In this document: positions 5,252 through 11,285 of the stretch, piece by piece | How the letters are laid out: each line of letters begins with the position of its first letter | Position numbering within the stretch: the stretch's first letter is position 1 | From: CAZNKO01 sp964573855 | GTDB lineage: Bacteria > Patescibacteriota > Patescibacteriia > UBA9934 > GWF2-40-263 | Length of the DNA stretch: 11,966 nt | Assembly (NCBI GenBank): GCA_964573855.1 | Contig: CAZNKO010000027.1 | Location: forward strand, 1 to 11,966 | Reading direction: 5' to 3' | The notes under the pieces: model-generated | What the model saw: only the letters and a program-made list of their open reading frames with translations | Database searches by the model: none | What the model was told of the DNA's origin: nothing | Position numbers and translations under genes: made by a program

Positions 5252-7126
5252 TTATTTCTTTTCCTTAAACTCCGCGTCAATCGGCCCATCCGGTCCCTTT
5301 CCTTGTCCCTTGTCACTTGTCTCTTGTCCCTGCGCGTACATTTTCGTCCCGACTTTTTGCGCCGCAGTCGAGAGTTCATCCGCCGCCTTCTTGATCGCGG
5401 CGTGGTCATCACCATCTTTCACTTTTTTGAGCGCCTCGATTTTTTCTTCAATTTCTTTCTTTTCATCCGCCGTGACTTTACTGCCGGCTTCCTTCAACAT
5501 CTTCTCCGTCGTATAGATCATGGTCTCGGCCAAATTCTGATGCTCCACCTTTTCGCGTTTCTTCTTGTCCTCCTCGGCATGAAGCTCTGCGTCTTTCTTC
5601 ATTTTTTCAATTTCTTCTTTCGAAAGCCCGGCCGAAGAGGTAATGGTGATGGTCTGGCTCTTGTTGGTCGCCTTATCCGTCGCGGACACGTTCACGATGC
5701 CGTTTGCATCAATATCAAACTTCACCTCAATCTGCGGGATGCCGCGCGGGGCCGGCGGAATGCCGGAGAGAATGAAACGCCCGAGCGTTTTGCTGTCACC
5801 GGCCATCTCGCGCTCGCCTTGAAGCACATGGATTTCCACCGTGGTCTGACTGTCCGCTGCCGTTGAAAACACTTGCGACTTCGAGGTCGGGATCGTGGTA
5901 TTGCGTTCAATAAGTTTCGTCATGACGCCCCCGAGCGTCTCAATGCCAAGCGAGAGTGGAGTAACGTCAAGAAGAAGCACGTCCTTCACTTCTCCGCGCA
6001 AAATTCCGCCTTGGACCGCAGCGCCAACCGCGACCACTTCGTCCGGATTGACGCTGATGTTCGGTTTCTTTCCAAAAAATTCCTCAACGGTTTTGAGGAC
6101 GAGCGGCATGCGCGTCATCCCGCCCACCATAATAATTTCCTCGATCTGTTTTTTATCGAGCTTCGCGTCCTGGAGCGCTTGGCGCACGGGCCCAAGCGTC
6201 TTCTGCACGAGCCCGCCGACCAATTCCTCGAGTTTTGCTCGCGTGAACGTCATGACGAGGTGCTTCGGCCCGTTCGCGTCAGAGGTAATGAACGGCTGGT
6301 TCACTTCTGTTTGCTGGGCCGTGGAAAGCTCAATTTTCGCCCGCTCGGCCGCATCCTTGATGCGCTGAAGCGCGAGCGCGTCCTTGCCAAGATCAATCCC
6401 CTCCTGATGCTTAAACTCCGCAATAATCCAATCAATAATCACGCGATCGAAATCATCACCGCCCAAATGCGTGTCGCCGTTCGTGGCCTTCACTTCCACG
6501 GTGTCCGCAGAAATTTCCAAGACCGACACGTCAAACGTGCCGCCGCCCAAGTCGTACACCAAAATTTTCTGACCTTTCTTTTTGTCGAAACCGTAGGCGA
6601 GCGCCGCGGCTGTCGGTTCATTGATGATGCGCAAAACCTTGAGCCCCGCGATTTCGCCAGCGACTTTCGTCGCGTGCCGCTGGGAATCGTCAAAATACGC
6701 CGGAACGGTGATGACAGCTTCCGTGACCTTTTCCCCGAGCCGTTCCTCGGCATCGGCTTTCAATTTCTGAAGGACCACGGCGGAACTCTCCTCGGGCGTG
6801 TGCTCCTTTCCGCCCATCATCACCCCAACTCCCTCACCACGATGCACGATTTTGTACGGCATCACCTTCAAATCACGTTGAACCTCGGGATCGTCCCAGC
6901 GGCGCCCGATCAACCGCTTGATCGAGAAGAGGGTGTTCTCCGGATTCGTCACGGACTGGCGCTTCGCCGAGAGCCCAACCAACCGCTCGCCGCTCTTCGT
7001 CACGGCAATCACCGATGGGGTCGTGCGCGCCCCTTCCTTATTTTCGAGCACCTTCGGCTGTCCGCCTTCCATAATAGCGACACACGAATTGGTGGTTCCA
7101 AGATCAATTCCGATAATTTTTGGCAT
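5252..7126 (-). CDS. dnaK: Molecular chaperone DnaK (Hsp70)
   Basis: Hsp70 binds exposed hydrophobic peptides in an ATP-driven cycle with DnaJ and GrpE. The 624-residue protein is full length. The phosphate-1 motif IGIDLGTTNS (5-14), Lys70 in FSIKRLIGR, NEPTAAALAYG (169-179), phosphate-2 YDLGGGTFDVSVLE (191-204) and VGGMTRMP (334-341) define the ATPase domain. The hydrophobic linker VLLLDVTPLSLGIE (383-396) joins the substrate domain, and a helical lid follows (about 500-600). The C-terminal tail reads QETSDKGQGKGPDGP before the usual IDAEFKEKK; SDKGQ comes from a tandem 14-nt repeat (5302-5329). The start is ATG 7126 at the conserved N-terminus, without an evident ribosome binding site. The 100-nt gap from grpE is filled by another repeat. 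It is controlled from the CIRCE promoter through hrcA-grpE. Confidence 0.98.
   Translation of the reverse strand: MPKIIGIDLGTTNSCVAIMEGGQPKVLENKEGARTTPSVIAVTKSGERLVGLSAKRQSVTNPENTLFSIKRLIGRRWDDPEVQRDLKVMPYKIVHRGEGVGVMMGGKEHTPEESSAVVLQKLKADAEERLGEKVTEAVITVPAYFDDSQRHATKVAGEIAGLKVLRIINEPTAAALAYGFDKKKGQKILVYDLGGGTFDVSVLEISADTVEVKATNGDTHLGGDDFDRVIIDWIIAEFKHQEGIDLGKDALALQRIKDAAERAKIELSTAQQTEVNQPFITSDANGPKHLVMTFTRAKLEELVGGLVQKTLGPVRQALQDAKLDKKQIEEIIMVGGMTRMPLVLKTVEEFFGKKPNISVNPDEVVAVGAAVQGGILRGEVKDVLLLDVTPLSLGIETLGGVMTKLIERNTTIPTSKSQVFSTAADSQTTVEIHVLQGEREMAGDSKTLGRFILSGIPPAPRGIPQIEVKFDIDANGIVNVSATDKATNKSQTITITSSAGLSKEEIEKMKKDAELHAEEDKKKREKVEHQNLAETMIYTTEKMLKEAGSKVTADEKKEIEEKIEALKKVKDGDDHAAIKKAADELSTAAQKVGTKMYAQGQETSDKGQGKGPDGPIDAEFKEKK
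5302..5329. repeat. Tandem 14-nt repeat in dnaK 3' end
   Basis: CTTGTCCCTTGTCA (5302-5315) is followed by CTTGTCTCTTGTCC (5316-5329). The first copy is identical to both copies at 7671-7698 in grpE. It encodes the SDKGQ region of the DnaK tail. Confidence 0.8.
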
Positions 7127-7226
7127 AGATGTGTAGAGAGTTGATAGTTCGTTGTCCGTGGCTCGTGATTCGTGGCTCGTAGAGAGATGTTTTCCGAACG
7201 ACGATCTACGAACTACGAGCTACGGT
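7127..7226. repeat. grpE-dnaK gap filled with short direct repeats
   Basis: CGTGGCTCGT occurs at 7157-7166 and 7171-7180. On the other side TACG recurs every 7 nt (7207, 7214, 7221: TACGAAC, TACGAGC, TACGGTC). The two halves are loosely complementary (CTCGTAG versus CTACGAG), so the transcript could fold. I see no ribosome binding site or internal promoter for dnaK. Confidence 0.6.
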
Positions 7227-7712
7227 CTACTTATTGATAATCACCTTCGCGGGCCGAACGATTTTTTCTCCAAGTTTCCATCCACGACTTACGATCTCGA
7301 GGACGACGTGGTCGGATTTCCCTTCTTCGTGCCGTTCGGACGCGGCTTCGTGAAGGTTTGGATCAAATATGTCGCCGACTTCTCCGAAAGGTTTGAGGCC
7401 AAGGTCCTTCAGTGCATCCTCCAGCTCTTTTCGCACATGGAGAACGCCAGAGAGCCACTGTTTCATTTTCGGATCATGACCATCAGGAGCGAATCTCACG
7501 GCAGCATCGAAATGATCGAGAACCGGGAGCATGCCGTGCGCCGCGCGCTCGAGGGCGTGCACGCGCATGTGCGTGCGTTCGCGCGCGAGGTCTTTTTTCA
7601 AATTATCATAGTCCGCAAGCGCCCGTTTCCATCCGGCAAGATATTCATCACACTGCGCACACGTCTTCTCCTTGTCCCTTGTCACTTGTCCCTTGTCACT
7701 TTTCTCACTCAT
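7227..7712 (-). CDS. grpE: Nucleotide exchange factor GrpE
   Basis: GrpE releases ADP from DnaK. The 161-residue protein has a short charged N-terminus, CAQCDEYLAGWKRALADYDNL (18-38; a CxxC ahead of the coiled-coil dimer helix), a helix to about 100, and the C-terminal beta wing with DIFDPNLHEA (115-124), IVSRGWKLGEKIVRPAKVIINK at the end. The RPAKV ending is the family signature. Residues 5-14 (SDKGQVTRDK) are encoded by a perfect tandem 14-nt repeat (7671-7698), which lengthens the disordered N-terminus. The start ATG 7712 overlaps the hrcA stop as ATGA, indicating translational coupling. The CxxC is of a kind I have seen in Patescibacteria GrpE; whether it binds metal is unknown. Confidence 0.96.
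   Translation of the reverse strand: MSEKSDKGQVTRDKEKTCAQCDEYLAGWKRALADYDNLKKDLARERTHMRVHALERAAHGMLPVLDHFDAAVRFAPDGHDPKMKQWLSGVLHVRKELEDALKDLGLKPFGEVGDIFDPNLHEAASERHEEGKSDHVVLEIVSRGWKLGEKIVRPAKVIINK
7671..7698. repeat. Perfect tandem 14-nt repeat in grpE 5' end
   Basis: CTTGTCCCTTGTCA at 7671-7684 and again at 7685-7698, identical to the unit in dnaK at 5302-5315. The duplicated unit is itself two halves (CTTGTCCC, TTGTCA). Confidence 0.85.
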
Positions 7713-8407
7713 ACATCTTCATCAAGAATTTCCGCCGCACTTTCCACAAGCCCAAGATTCTTTGCGTAATCCATTCGGACCGGGCCCACCAGCCCCAAAA
7801 TCCCAATGTGGTTACTCGGGAGCCGGCACTTTACCATGATGGCTGCCATGTTTTTTCCAAAAGGATTCTCCTCACCGATCATGACCTGCGGTTCGCGTGG
7901 CACGCGTTCAAAAATTTCACCCATGACTTCATCAAACCGGTCCACGAGCCCGGAGAGCGTTTTCAAAATCGCGAGATCGCTGAACTCGGGCTTCGAAAAT
8001 AAATTGGAAACGCCGGTATAGTAGCTTGAGCGCGAATCAAACGCAATGATCGCCATCTCGCCCGAAAGATCCACGAGGGTCCGCGCAAGCGCTTTCATGG
8101 TTGCTTCTTCGCTTTGGGTTTCATGAGTGACGGTGCGGAGACGATCAATAAATCCTCCCTCATGCTTTGCCTCCACGAAATGTTTGAGATAGTAGACGAA
8201 CGCTTGCTCGGTCGGGATACGGCCCGCGGACGTGTGCGGTGCCCGCAGATACCCCGCGTCCTCGAGAACGGCCATATCGTTCCGGACCGTGGCCGAAGAC
8301 ACCTCGAGCCCGTGGCGCTCCGCAAGCCATTTTGAACCAACCGGCTGGGCTGTGCGGATATATTCATCTACAATAAGTTTCAGAATCGTTTCCTGGCGAG
8401 GATCCAT
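7709..8407 (-). CDS. hrcA: Heat-inducible repressor HrcA
   Basis: HrcA binds the CIRCE operator and represses the dnaK and groE regulons; GroEL classically helps it fold. The N-terminal winged helix is clear: ETILKLIVDEYIRTAQPVGSKWL, then VSSATVRNDMAVLEDAGYL (36-54) and HTSAGRIPTEQAFVYYL. The C-terminal GAF-like region contains SSYYTGVSNLFSKPEF (about 126-141), VMIGEENPFGKNMAAI (174-189) and GILGLVGPVRMDYAKN (202-217). At 232 residues it is about 110 shorter than the Bacillus protein, mainly because the middle insert is reduced; both ends are present, so it looks intact. The ATG at 8407 is preceded by GGGGA. It is the first gene after the CIRCE site, giving direct autoregulation, and it overlaps grpE by 4 nt. 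Confidence 0.95.
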   Translation of the reverse strand: MDPRQETILKLIVDEYIRTAQPVGSKWLAERHGLEVSSATVRNDMAVLEDAGYLRAPHTSAGRIPTEQAFVYYLKHFVEAKHEGGFIDRLRTVTHETQSEEATMKALARTLVDLSGEMAIIAFDSRSSYYTGVSNLFSKPEFSDLAILKTLSGLVDRFDEVMGEIFERVPREPQVMIGEENPFGKNMAAIMVKCRLPSNHIGILGLVGPVRMDYAKNLGLVESAAEILDEDV

Positions 8408-8415
8408 AATTTATT

Positions 8416-8434
8416 CCCCGAGCTTGTCGAGGGG
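8416..8434. repeat. Dispersed repeat variant CCCCGAGCTTGTCGAGGGG
   Basis: Imperfect palindrome, a variant of the dnaJ copy at 4099-4117. It sits just before hrcA, and its last GGGG plus GA supplies the only purine-rich candidate ribosome binding site for that gene. Confidence 0.65.
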
Positions 8435-8445
8435 CCTAGATCTTC

Positions 8446-8483
8446 GTCGATTATTCCTTCGACAGGCTCAGGAAATAATCGAC
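8446..8483 (-). repeat. Hairpin-forming repeat in hrcA leader
   Basis: Perfect 10-bp arms GTCGATTATT (8446-8455) and AATAATCGAC (8474-8483) enclose the dispersed motif CCTTCGACAGGCTCAGG. The hairpin abuts the CIRCE operator with no gap and lies in the transcribed 5' leader. It could affect mRNA stability or access to the hrcA start. Confidence 0.7.
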
Positions 8484-8510
8484 TTAGCACTCCCAATTAT
8501 AGAGTGCTAA
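8484..8510. promoter_or_regulatory. CIRCE operator (HrcA binding site)
   Basis: TTAGCACTC (8484-8492), 9-nt spacer, GAGTGCTAA (8502-8510). This is a perfect match to the CIRCE consensus including the spacer length. It overlaps the -10 box of the operon promoter, so HrcA binding would block RNA polymerase. Confidence 0.97.
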
Positions 8511-8523
8511 ATACAGATGTCAA
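8496..8523 (-). promoter_or_regulatory. Sigma-70 promoter of the hrcA operon
   Basis: On the minus strand, TTGACA (8523-8518), 16-nt spacer, TATAAT (8501-8496): both hexamers match consensus exactly. The -10 box is inside the CIRCE spacer. The predicted start near 8489 gives a leader of about 80 nt. Confidence 0.93.
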
Positions 8524-8541
8524 GCGTAAAATTGCAGTAAT

Positions 8542-8578
8542 TTGACGGGGGGAGAAAAACGATCTAATTTTAAATTAG
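8542..8578 (+). promoter_or_regulatory. Possible promoter and AT palindrome upstream of the 98-aa gene
   Basis: TTGACG (8542-8547) is followed after 17 nt by TAATTT (8565-8570), a weak -10. The -10 lies in a 15-nt palindrome CTAATTT-T-AAATTAG (8564-8578) that could be an operator. It is divergent from the hrcA promoter. Confidence 0.35.
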
Positions 8579-8642
8579 TATGCTCGAGAATGGGCGAACA
8601 AAAACCTGGTCCAGCTTCTCTTCGTTTCAGATCAATCGCTGA

Positions 8643-8700
8643 GACCGAGGTGACTTGCATTTGAAGAACAAAACTGCCTCGGTCCGGCAGTTTTTTGTTC
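8643..8700 (+). promoter_or_regulatory. Attenuator-like leader with competing hairpins
   Basis: AAAACTGCC (8670-8678), loop TCGGTCC, GGCAGTTTT (8686-8694) and a T-rich tail form a good intrinsic terminator 16 nt before the ATG at 8717. Upstream, GACCGAGG (8643-8650) is exactly complementary to CCTCGGTC (8677-8684), which overlaps the terminator's left arm and loop; pairing there would prevent termination. A 24-codon frame (ATG 8590 to TGA 8664) spans the first arm and could be a leader peptide. Alternatively the terminator ends a separate small RNA. Confidence 0.5.
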
Positions 8701-8716
8701 TTTCAAGGAGATCAAA

Positions 8717-9013
8717 ATGGCCGATCAAACGACGTGGGATGGAAAAAACTGGGTCCTTGCAGTCGAATCATCTAAAGACGGTGATGATCTGGTTATTCGC
8801 GACGGCGACGAAAAACCTTCAGAGGGGGTCGATGTTTGGCCCATCGTCATCTGCTACAAAAAAGCGGTGGTGGAAACAGTTCGAGAAGTCATCCTGCAAA
8901 CGGTTGGGAAAGAGGCGGTCATCAGCCGTATGATGTTCCCCCCGGAACGGCTCGACTCTCGATGGGTCGAACTCGACAAGCTTATCGGACGGATCTTGGA
9001 ATTGGCGAGTTAA
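8717..9013 (+). CDS. Unrecognised 98-residue protein
   Basis: I cannot assign a family. The N-terminal half is polar and acidic (WDGKNWVLAVESSKDGDDLVIRDGDE), with a beta-strand-like pattern. VWPIVICYKKAVVETVREVILQTVG (40-64) looks like a strand followed by an amphipathic helix, and residues 78-98 form another helix (LDSRWVELDKLIGRILELAS). There is no signal peptide or membrane span, so a small cytoplasmic protein is likely. The start is strongly supported by AAGGAG (8705-8710), 6 nt before ATG. It is a single-gene unit with a terminator-like leader in front and a clear terminator behind, and it is divergent from the hrcA operon. A second frame starting at 8655 without a ribosome binding site was rejected. 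Confidence 0.75.
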   Translation: MADQTTWDGKNWVLAVESSKDGDDLVIRDGDEKPSEGVDVWPIVICYKKAVVETVREVILQTVGKEAVISRMMFPPERLDSRWVELDKLIGRILELAS

Positions 9014-9030
9014 CTCATCCCTGACCTTCA

Positions 9031-9073
9031 ACCCACGAAGGCACACGTGTGTGTTTTCGTGGGTCTTTTTCTT
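9031..9073 (+). terminator. Rho-independent terminator of the 98-aa gene
   Basis: ACCCACGAA (9031-9039) pairs with TTCGTGGGT (9056-9064), with CACACGTGTG in the loop able to extend the stem, followed by CTTTTTCTT. Confidence 0.85.
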
Positions 9074-9088
9074 ATGCTAAAGCTCCCC

Positions 9089-9094
9089 TATAAT
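9089..9094 (+). promoter_or_regulatory. Consensus -10 box 9 nt before the NUDIX ATG
   Basis: TATAAT ends 9 nt before ATG 9104, so transcription would begin at or within about 3 nt of the start codon. This implies a leaderless mRNA, consistent with no ribosome binding site. The -35 region falls in the preceding terminator's T tract and is poor. Confidence 0.5.
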
Positions 9095-9103
9095 CAATTT
9101 TAT

Positions 9104-9383
9104 ATGATCACGACGAACCTTGTTTTTATCCTCCGTGGCGACGAGGTGCTGCTCGCCATGAAAAAACGCGGGCTTGGGACCGGAAAATGGAATGGGCCGG
9201 GCGGCAAGGTGAAGGGAAAAGAAACGCCCGAGGAGGCCGCAATCCGGGAGACAGAGGAGGTTGGACTCAATGTGGGACAATGACGTGATCTGGCTTGATG
9301 ATGTTCTCCGCGGCGGAAGCGTGAGCATGCGCTTTTATTTCACGCCAGAGAACAAACTCGATCACCACGAGCCGCTCACATAA
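9104..9383 (+). pseudogene. Broken MutT/NUDIX hydrolase (internal deletion and frameshift)
   Basis: The first part (9104-9283) reads MITTNLVFILRGDEVLLAMKKRGLGTGKWNGPGGKVKGKE, an excellent start of an 8-oxo-dGTPase-like (MTH1/NUDT1-type) NUDIX protein that would clean oxidised nucleotides. The NUDIX box should be GX5EX7REUXEEXGU; here it reads GKVKGKETPEEAAIRETEEVGL, one residue short between RE and EE. The frame stops at 9283. From ATG 9270 in another frame, MWDNDVIWLDDVLRGGSVSM continues to TAA 9383 and matches the C-terminal WxDDVLxGG part of the same family. About 50-60 residues between the halves are missing. It is therefore a decayed gene, or less likely an assembly collapse. The family is sure; that it is non-functional is likely. 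Confidence 0.8.
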
Positions 9384-9499
9384 AATCCGAAGCACCAAAT
9401 CCGAAATCCGAAAAAATCGAAAATCTGAAATCCTAAATTTTAAATTTTACACTTTGAATTTTGGACTTCTTCGAATTTTCCCCATTTCAAATTTCGAAT
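9384..9499. repeat. AT-rich spacer with AATCCGAA-type repeat
   Basis: This lies between convergent genes. From 9385 it reads as short units of AAATCCGAA / AAATCTGAA, a motif I recall from dispersed repeats in many genomes, then passes into A/T runs with AATTTTAAATTTT and ATTTCGAATTT. No clear terminator hairpin is visible for either neighbour. Confidence 0.55.
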
Positions 9500-11170
9500 T
9501 TAACTCACTACCTGATGCGCCTTCCCAAGCGCTGCCCAACCTGTAGCGCGCAATTTTTTCTTTTCCAAAAACTCGCGGAATTTTTCTCCTCCCAAAATGT
9601 TCGGCACGATGACGTAGCTCGCTCCGGCCTCATAGCACTGCCCTGCTTGATCCGCGGTGCGCGCGGAGACAATCACGGTCCCGCGGTATTTCCGGCGGCG
9701 AAGATAATCAAGCACGGTAAGGCTAATCGCCGCATCGGGAATGGCGGAGATCACAAGCTTGGCTTTTTCAATCCCGCTCTCGGACAAAAAGTTCATGTCC
9801 CCAACGTCGCCGTAGACGACCGGCTCCTTGTGCGCGGTGAGCTCCTGCACCACGAGCGGATCAAAATCCACAATCGTGTAAGGCTCCCCCATCGCGCGAA
9901 TCGCTGGGAGGGCCGTCTGGCCGATACGGTGGTAACCGAGAAGCACGATGTTTGCTTTCGGTTTCCGCCAGAGTCGTTCAAGATTCTCTCCCTGCTCCGG
10001 CTCGAGCCAGGCAAAAAGCGGGGCGAGACGATTGTAGATTTCCTCGTTATAGGCAATAACGTAGGAACTGAGCGCGATGGTCGCGAGACCGACGATCGTC
10101 GTAAAAGAAAAAAGAGAGGATGGAAGATGGCCGAGTGCCACGCCCGCGCCGACCAAGATGAAGGAAAATTCCGAGATCTGTGCGACCGTCGTGCCGGCAA
10201 GAAATCCCGTGCGCGGGTGATAGCCCAGGATCCTCATGACGAGGAGGACAATGAGCGGGTTACCGATCAAAATGAAAAGAGAGAAGGCGAGGGCGGGCCA
10301 CCAAAGGGTCGTGATGTCGTGAAATATGAGCCGTGAGCCGAGGACCACGAAGAAAATAATCAGGAAAAAATCGCGAAGCGGCCGGATGCGGGTCTGCATC
10401 TCGCGCTCAAAAAGCGTGCCGGAAAGCGAGACGCCTGCGATGAGTGCCCCGAATTCGAGACCGAAGCCCAAGATCGTCAAGACACCGGTTACGAGGAAAC
10501 ACCACGCGATCGCGAAAATAAAGAGAAGTTCTTGCGACCGTGCCGCATAAGAGACGAGGCGCGGCACAATCTGTGCCGAGATGAACCAGAGAATCGGGAT
10601 GAGCACAAGTCCCTTCCCAAGCGTCTGCCAGATGACCACACTCACATCGCTCTCGGTCCGGAACGCGGCAAGACCAAGCAGGATGAGGAGCGCAATAAAA
10701 TCCTGCACGAGGAGAAACCCGACGCTGATCCTGCCGTAGAGCGTGTCGAGGTCCTCCTTGTCGAGCAGGAGTTTGACGATAATGATCGTGCTTGAGAACG
10801 AGAATGCGACCGCAAGATAGAGGCTCGCGGTTTGGTCGAATCCCAGCCACCGACCGAGAAAAAATCCAACGAGCGACGTGAAGACGACTTGCGCGATGCC
10901 AGTCGCGGCCGCGATGCCTCCCACCTCTTTTACGGAACGCCAGTTGAGGCCAAGCCCCACGGTGAAAAGCAAAAAGGCCACGCCGAGCTGGCCCATGGTT
11001 TCAAAAACATTCACGTCGCGCGCGAACGCGAAAAGCTGGGGCCCGACAATGACGCCCGTCAGGATGTACGCGATGATGAGCGGCTGGCGCAGGCGGTGCG
11101 CGAGAAGCGAAAACCCAGCCGCCACGACGATCACGATCGCGATTTGAAACAAAAGTTCCTCCAACAACAT
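9500..11170 (-). CDS. CPA2 cation/proton antiporter with TrkA-N domain (Kef-type)
   Basis: A monovalent cation:proton antiporter-2 family protein of 556 residues, exchanging K+ or Na+ for H+ across the inner membrane. About 12 spans cover residues 5-375. Family marks include AFSFSSTIIIVKLL (122-135), the Gln156-Asp157 pair in LLVQDFIAL typical of KefB/KefC, and FGALIAGVSLSGT (240-252). After a hydrophilic link (376-405) comes an RCK_N/TrkA-N domain (about 406-525) with KANIVLLGYHRIGQTAL, VDFDP (434-438) and VVYGDVGD. The usual GxGxxG nucleotide loop is altered: GYHRIG has His for the middle Gly. No RCK_C domain follows. Binding of NAD or another nucleotide would gate transport. The start at ATG 11170 coincides with a leaderless promoter (11177-11205). 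It may serve pH or K+ homeostasis; no ancillary KefF/KefG subunit is nearby. Confidence 0.92.
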   Translation of the reverse strand: MLLEELLFQIAIVIVVAAGFSLLAHRLRQPLIIAYILTGVIVGPQLFAFARDVNVFETMGQLGVAFLLFTVGLGLNWRSVKEVGGIAAATGIAQVVFTSLVGFFLGRWLGFDQTASLYLAVAFSFSSTIIIVKLLLDKEDLDTLYGRISVGFLLVQDFIALLILLGLAAFRTESDVSVVIWQTLGKGLVLIPILWFISAQIVPRLVSYAARSQELLFIFAIAWCFLVTGVLTILGFGLEFGALIAGVSLSGTLFEREMQTRIRPLRDFFLIIFFVVLGSRLIFHDITTLWWPALAFSLFILIGNPLIVLLVMRILGYHPRTGFLAGTTVAQISEFSFILVGAGVALGHLPSSLFSFTTIVGLATIALSSYVIAYNEEIYNRLAPLFAWLEPEQGENLERLWRKPKANIVLLGYHRIGQTALPAIRAMGEPYTIVDFDPLVVQELTAHKEPVVYGDVGDMNFLSESGIEKAKLVISAIPDAAISLTVLDYLRRRKYRGTVIVSARTADQAGQCYEAGASYVIVPNILGGEKFREFLEKKKLRATGWAALGKAHQVVS

Positions 11171-11176
11171 GCGATC

Positions 11177-11205
11177 ATTCTACCGCGCCGCGGATAGATT
11201 GACAA
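11177..11205 (-). promoter_or_regulatory. Leaderless promoter of the antiporter gene
   Basis: On the minus strand, TTGTCA (11205-11200), 17-nt spacer, TAGAAT (11182-11177), each one mismatch from consensus. The -10 ends 6 nt before ATG 11170, so transcription should start about at the A of the start codon. No ribosome binding site is present, which fits. Confidence 0.65.
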
Positions 11206-11227
11206 AAGACAAAAAATGGGGTATGAT
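11199..11227 (+). promoter_or_regulatory. Sigma-70 promoter of the lipoprotein gene
   Basis: TTGACA (11199-11204), 17-nt spacer, TATGAT (11222-11227). The -35 box overlaps that of the divergent antiporter promoter by 5 nt. The leader to GTG 11286 is about 50 nt. Confidence 0.85.
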
Positions 11228-11285
11228 TTCCCCCTGTACCTTTATTACAACCGCGCCTGATGCGCGAAAACAGAAGGAGGAAAAC

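Noticed and set aside
5873..7144. 423-codon open frame on the plus strand
   Set aside because: It lies fully antisense to dnaK, whose product is unambiguous; it is a shadow created by the codon bias of dnaK.
11169..11285. Longer lipoprotein frame starting at ATG 11169
   Set aside because: It begins upstream of the TTGACA/TATGAT promoter and would hide the lipoprotein signal; GTG 11286 has AAGGAGG at ideal spacing.
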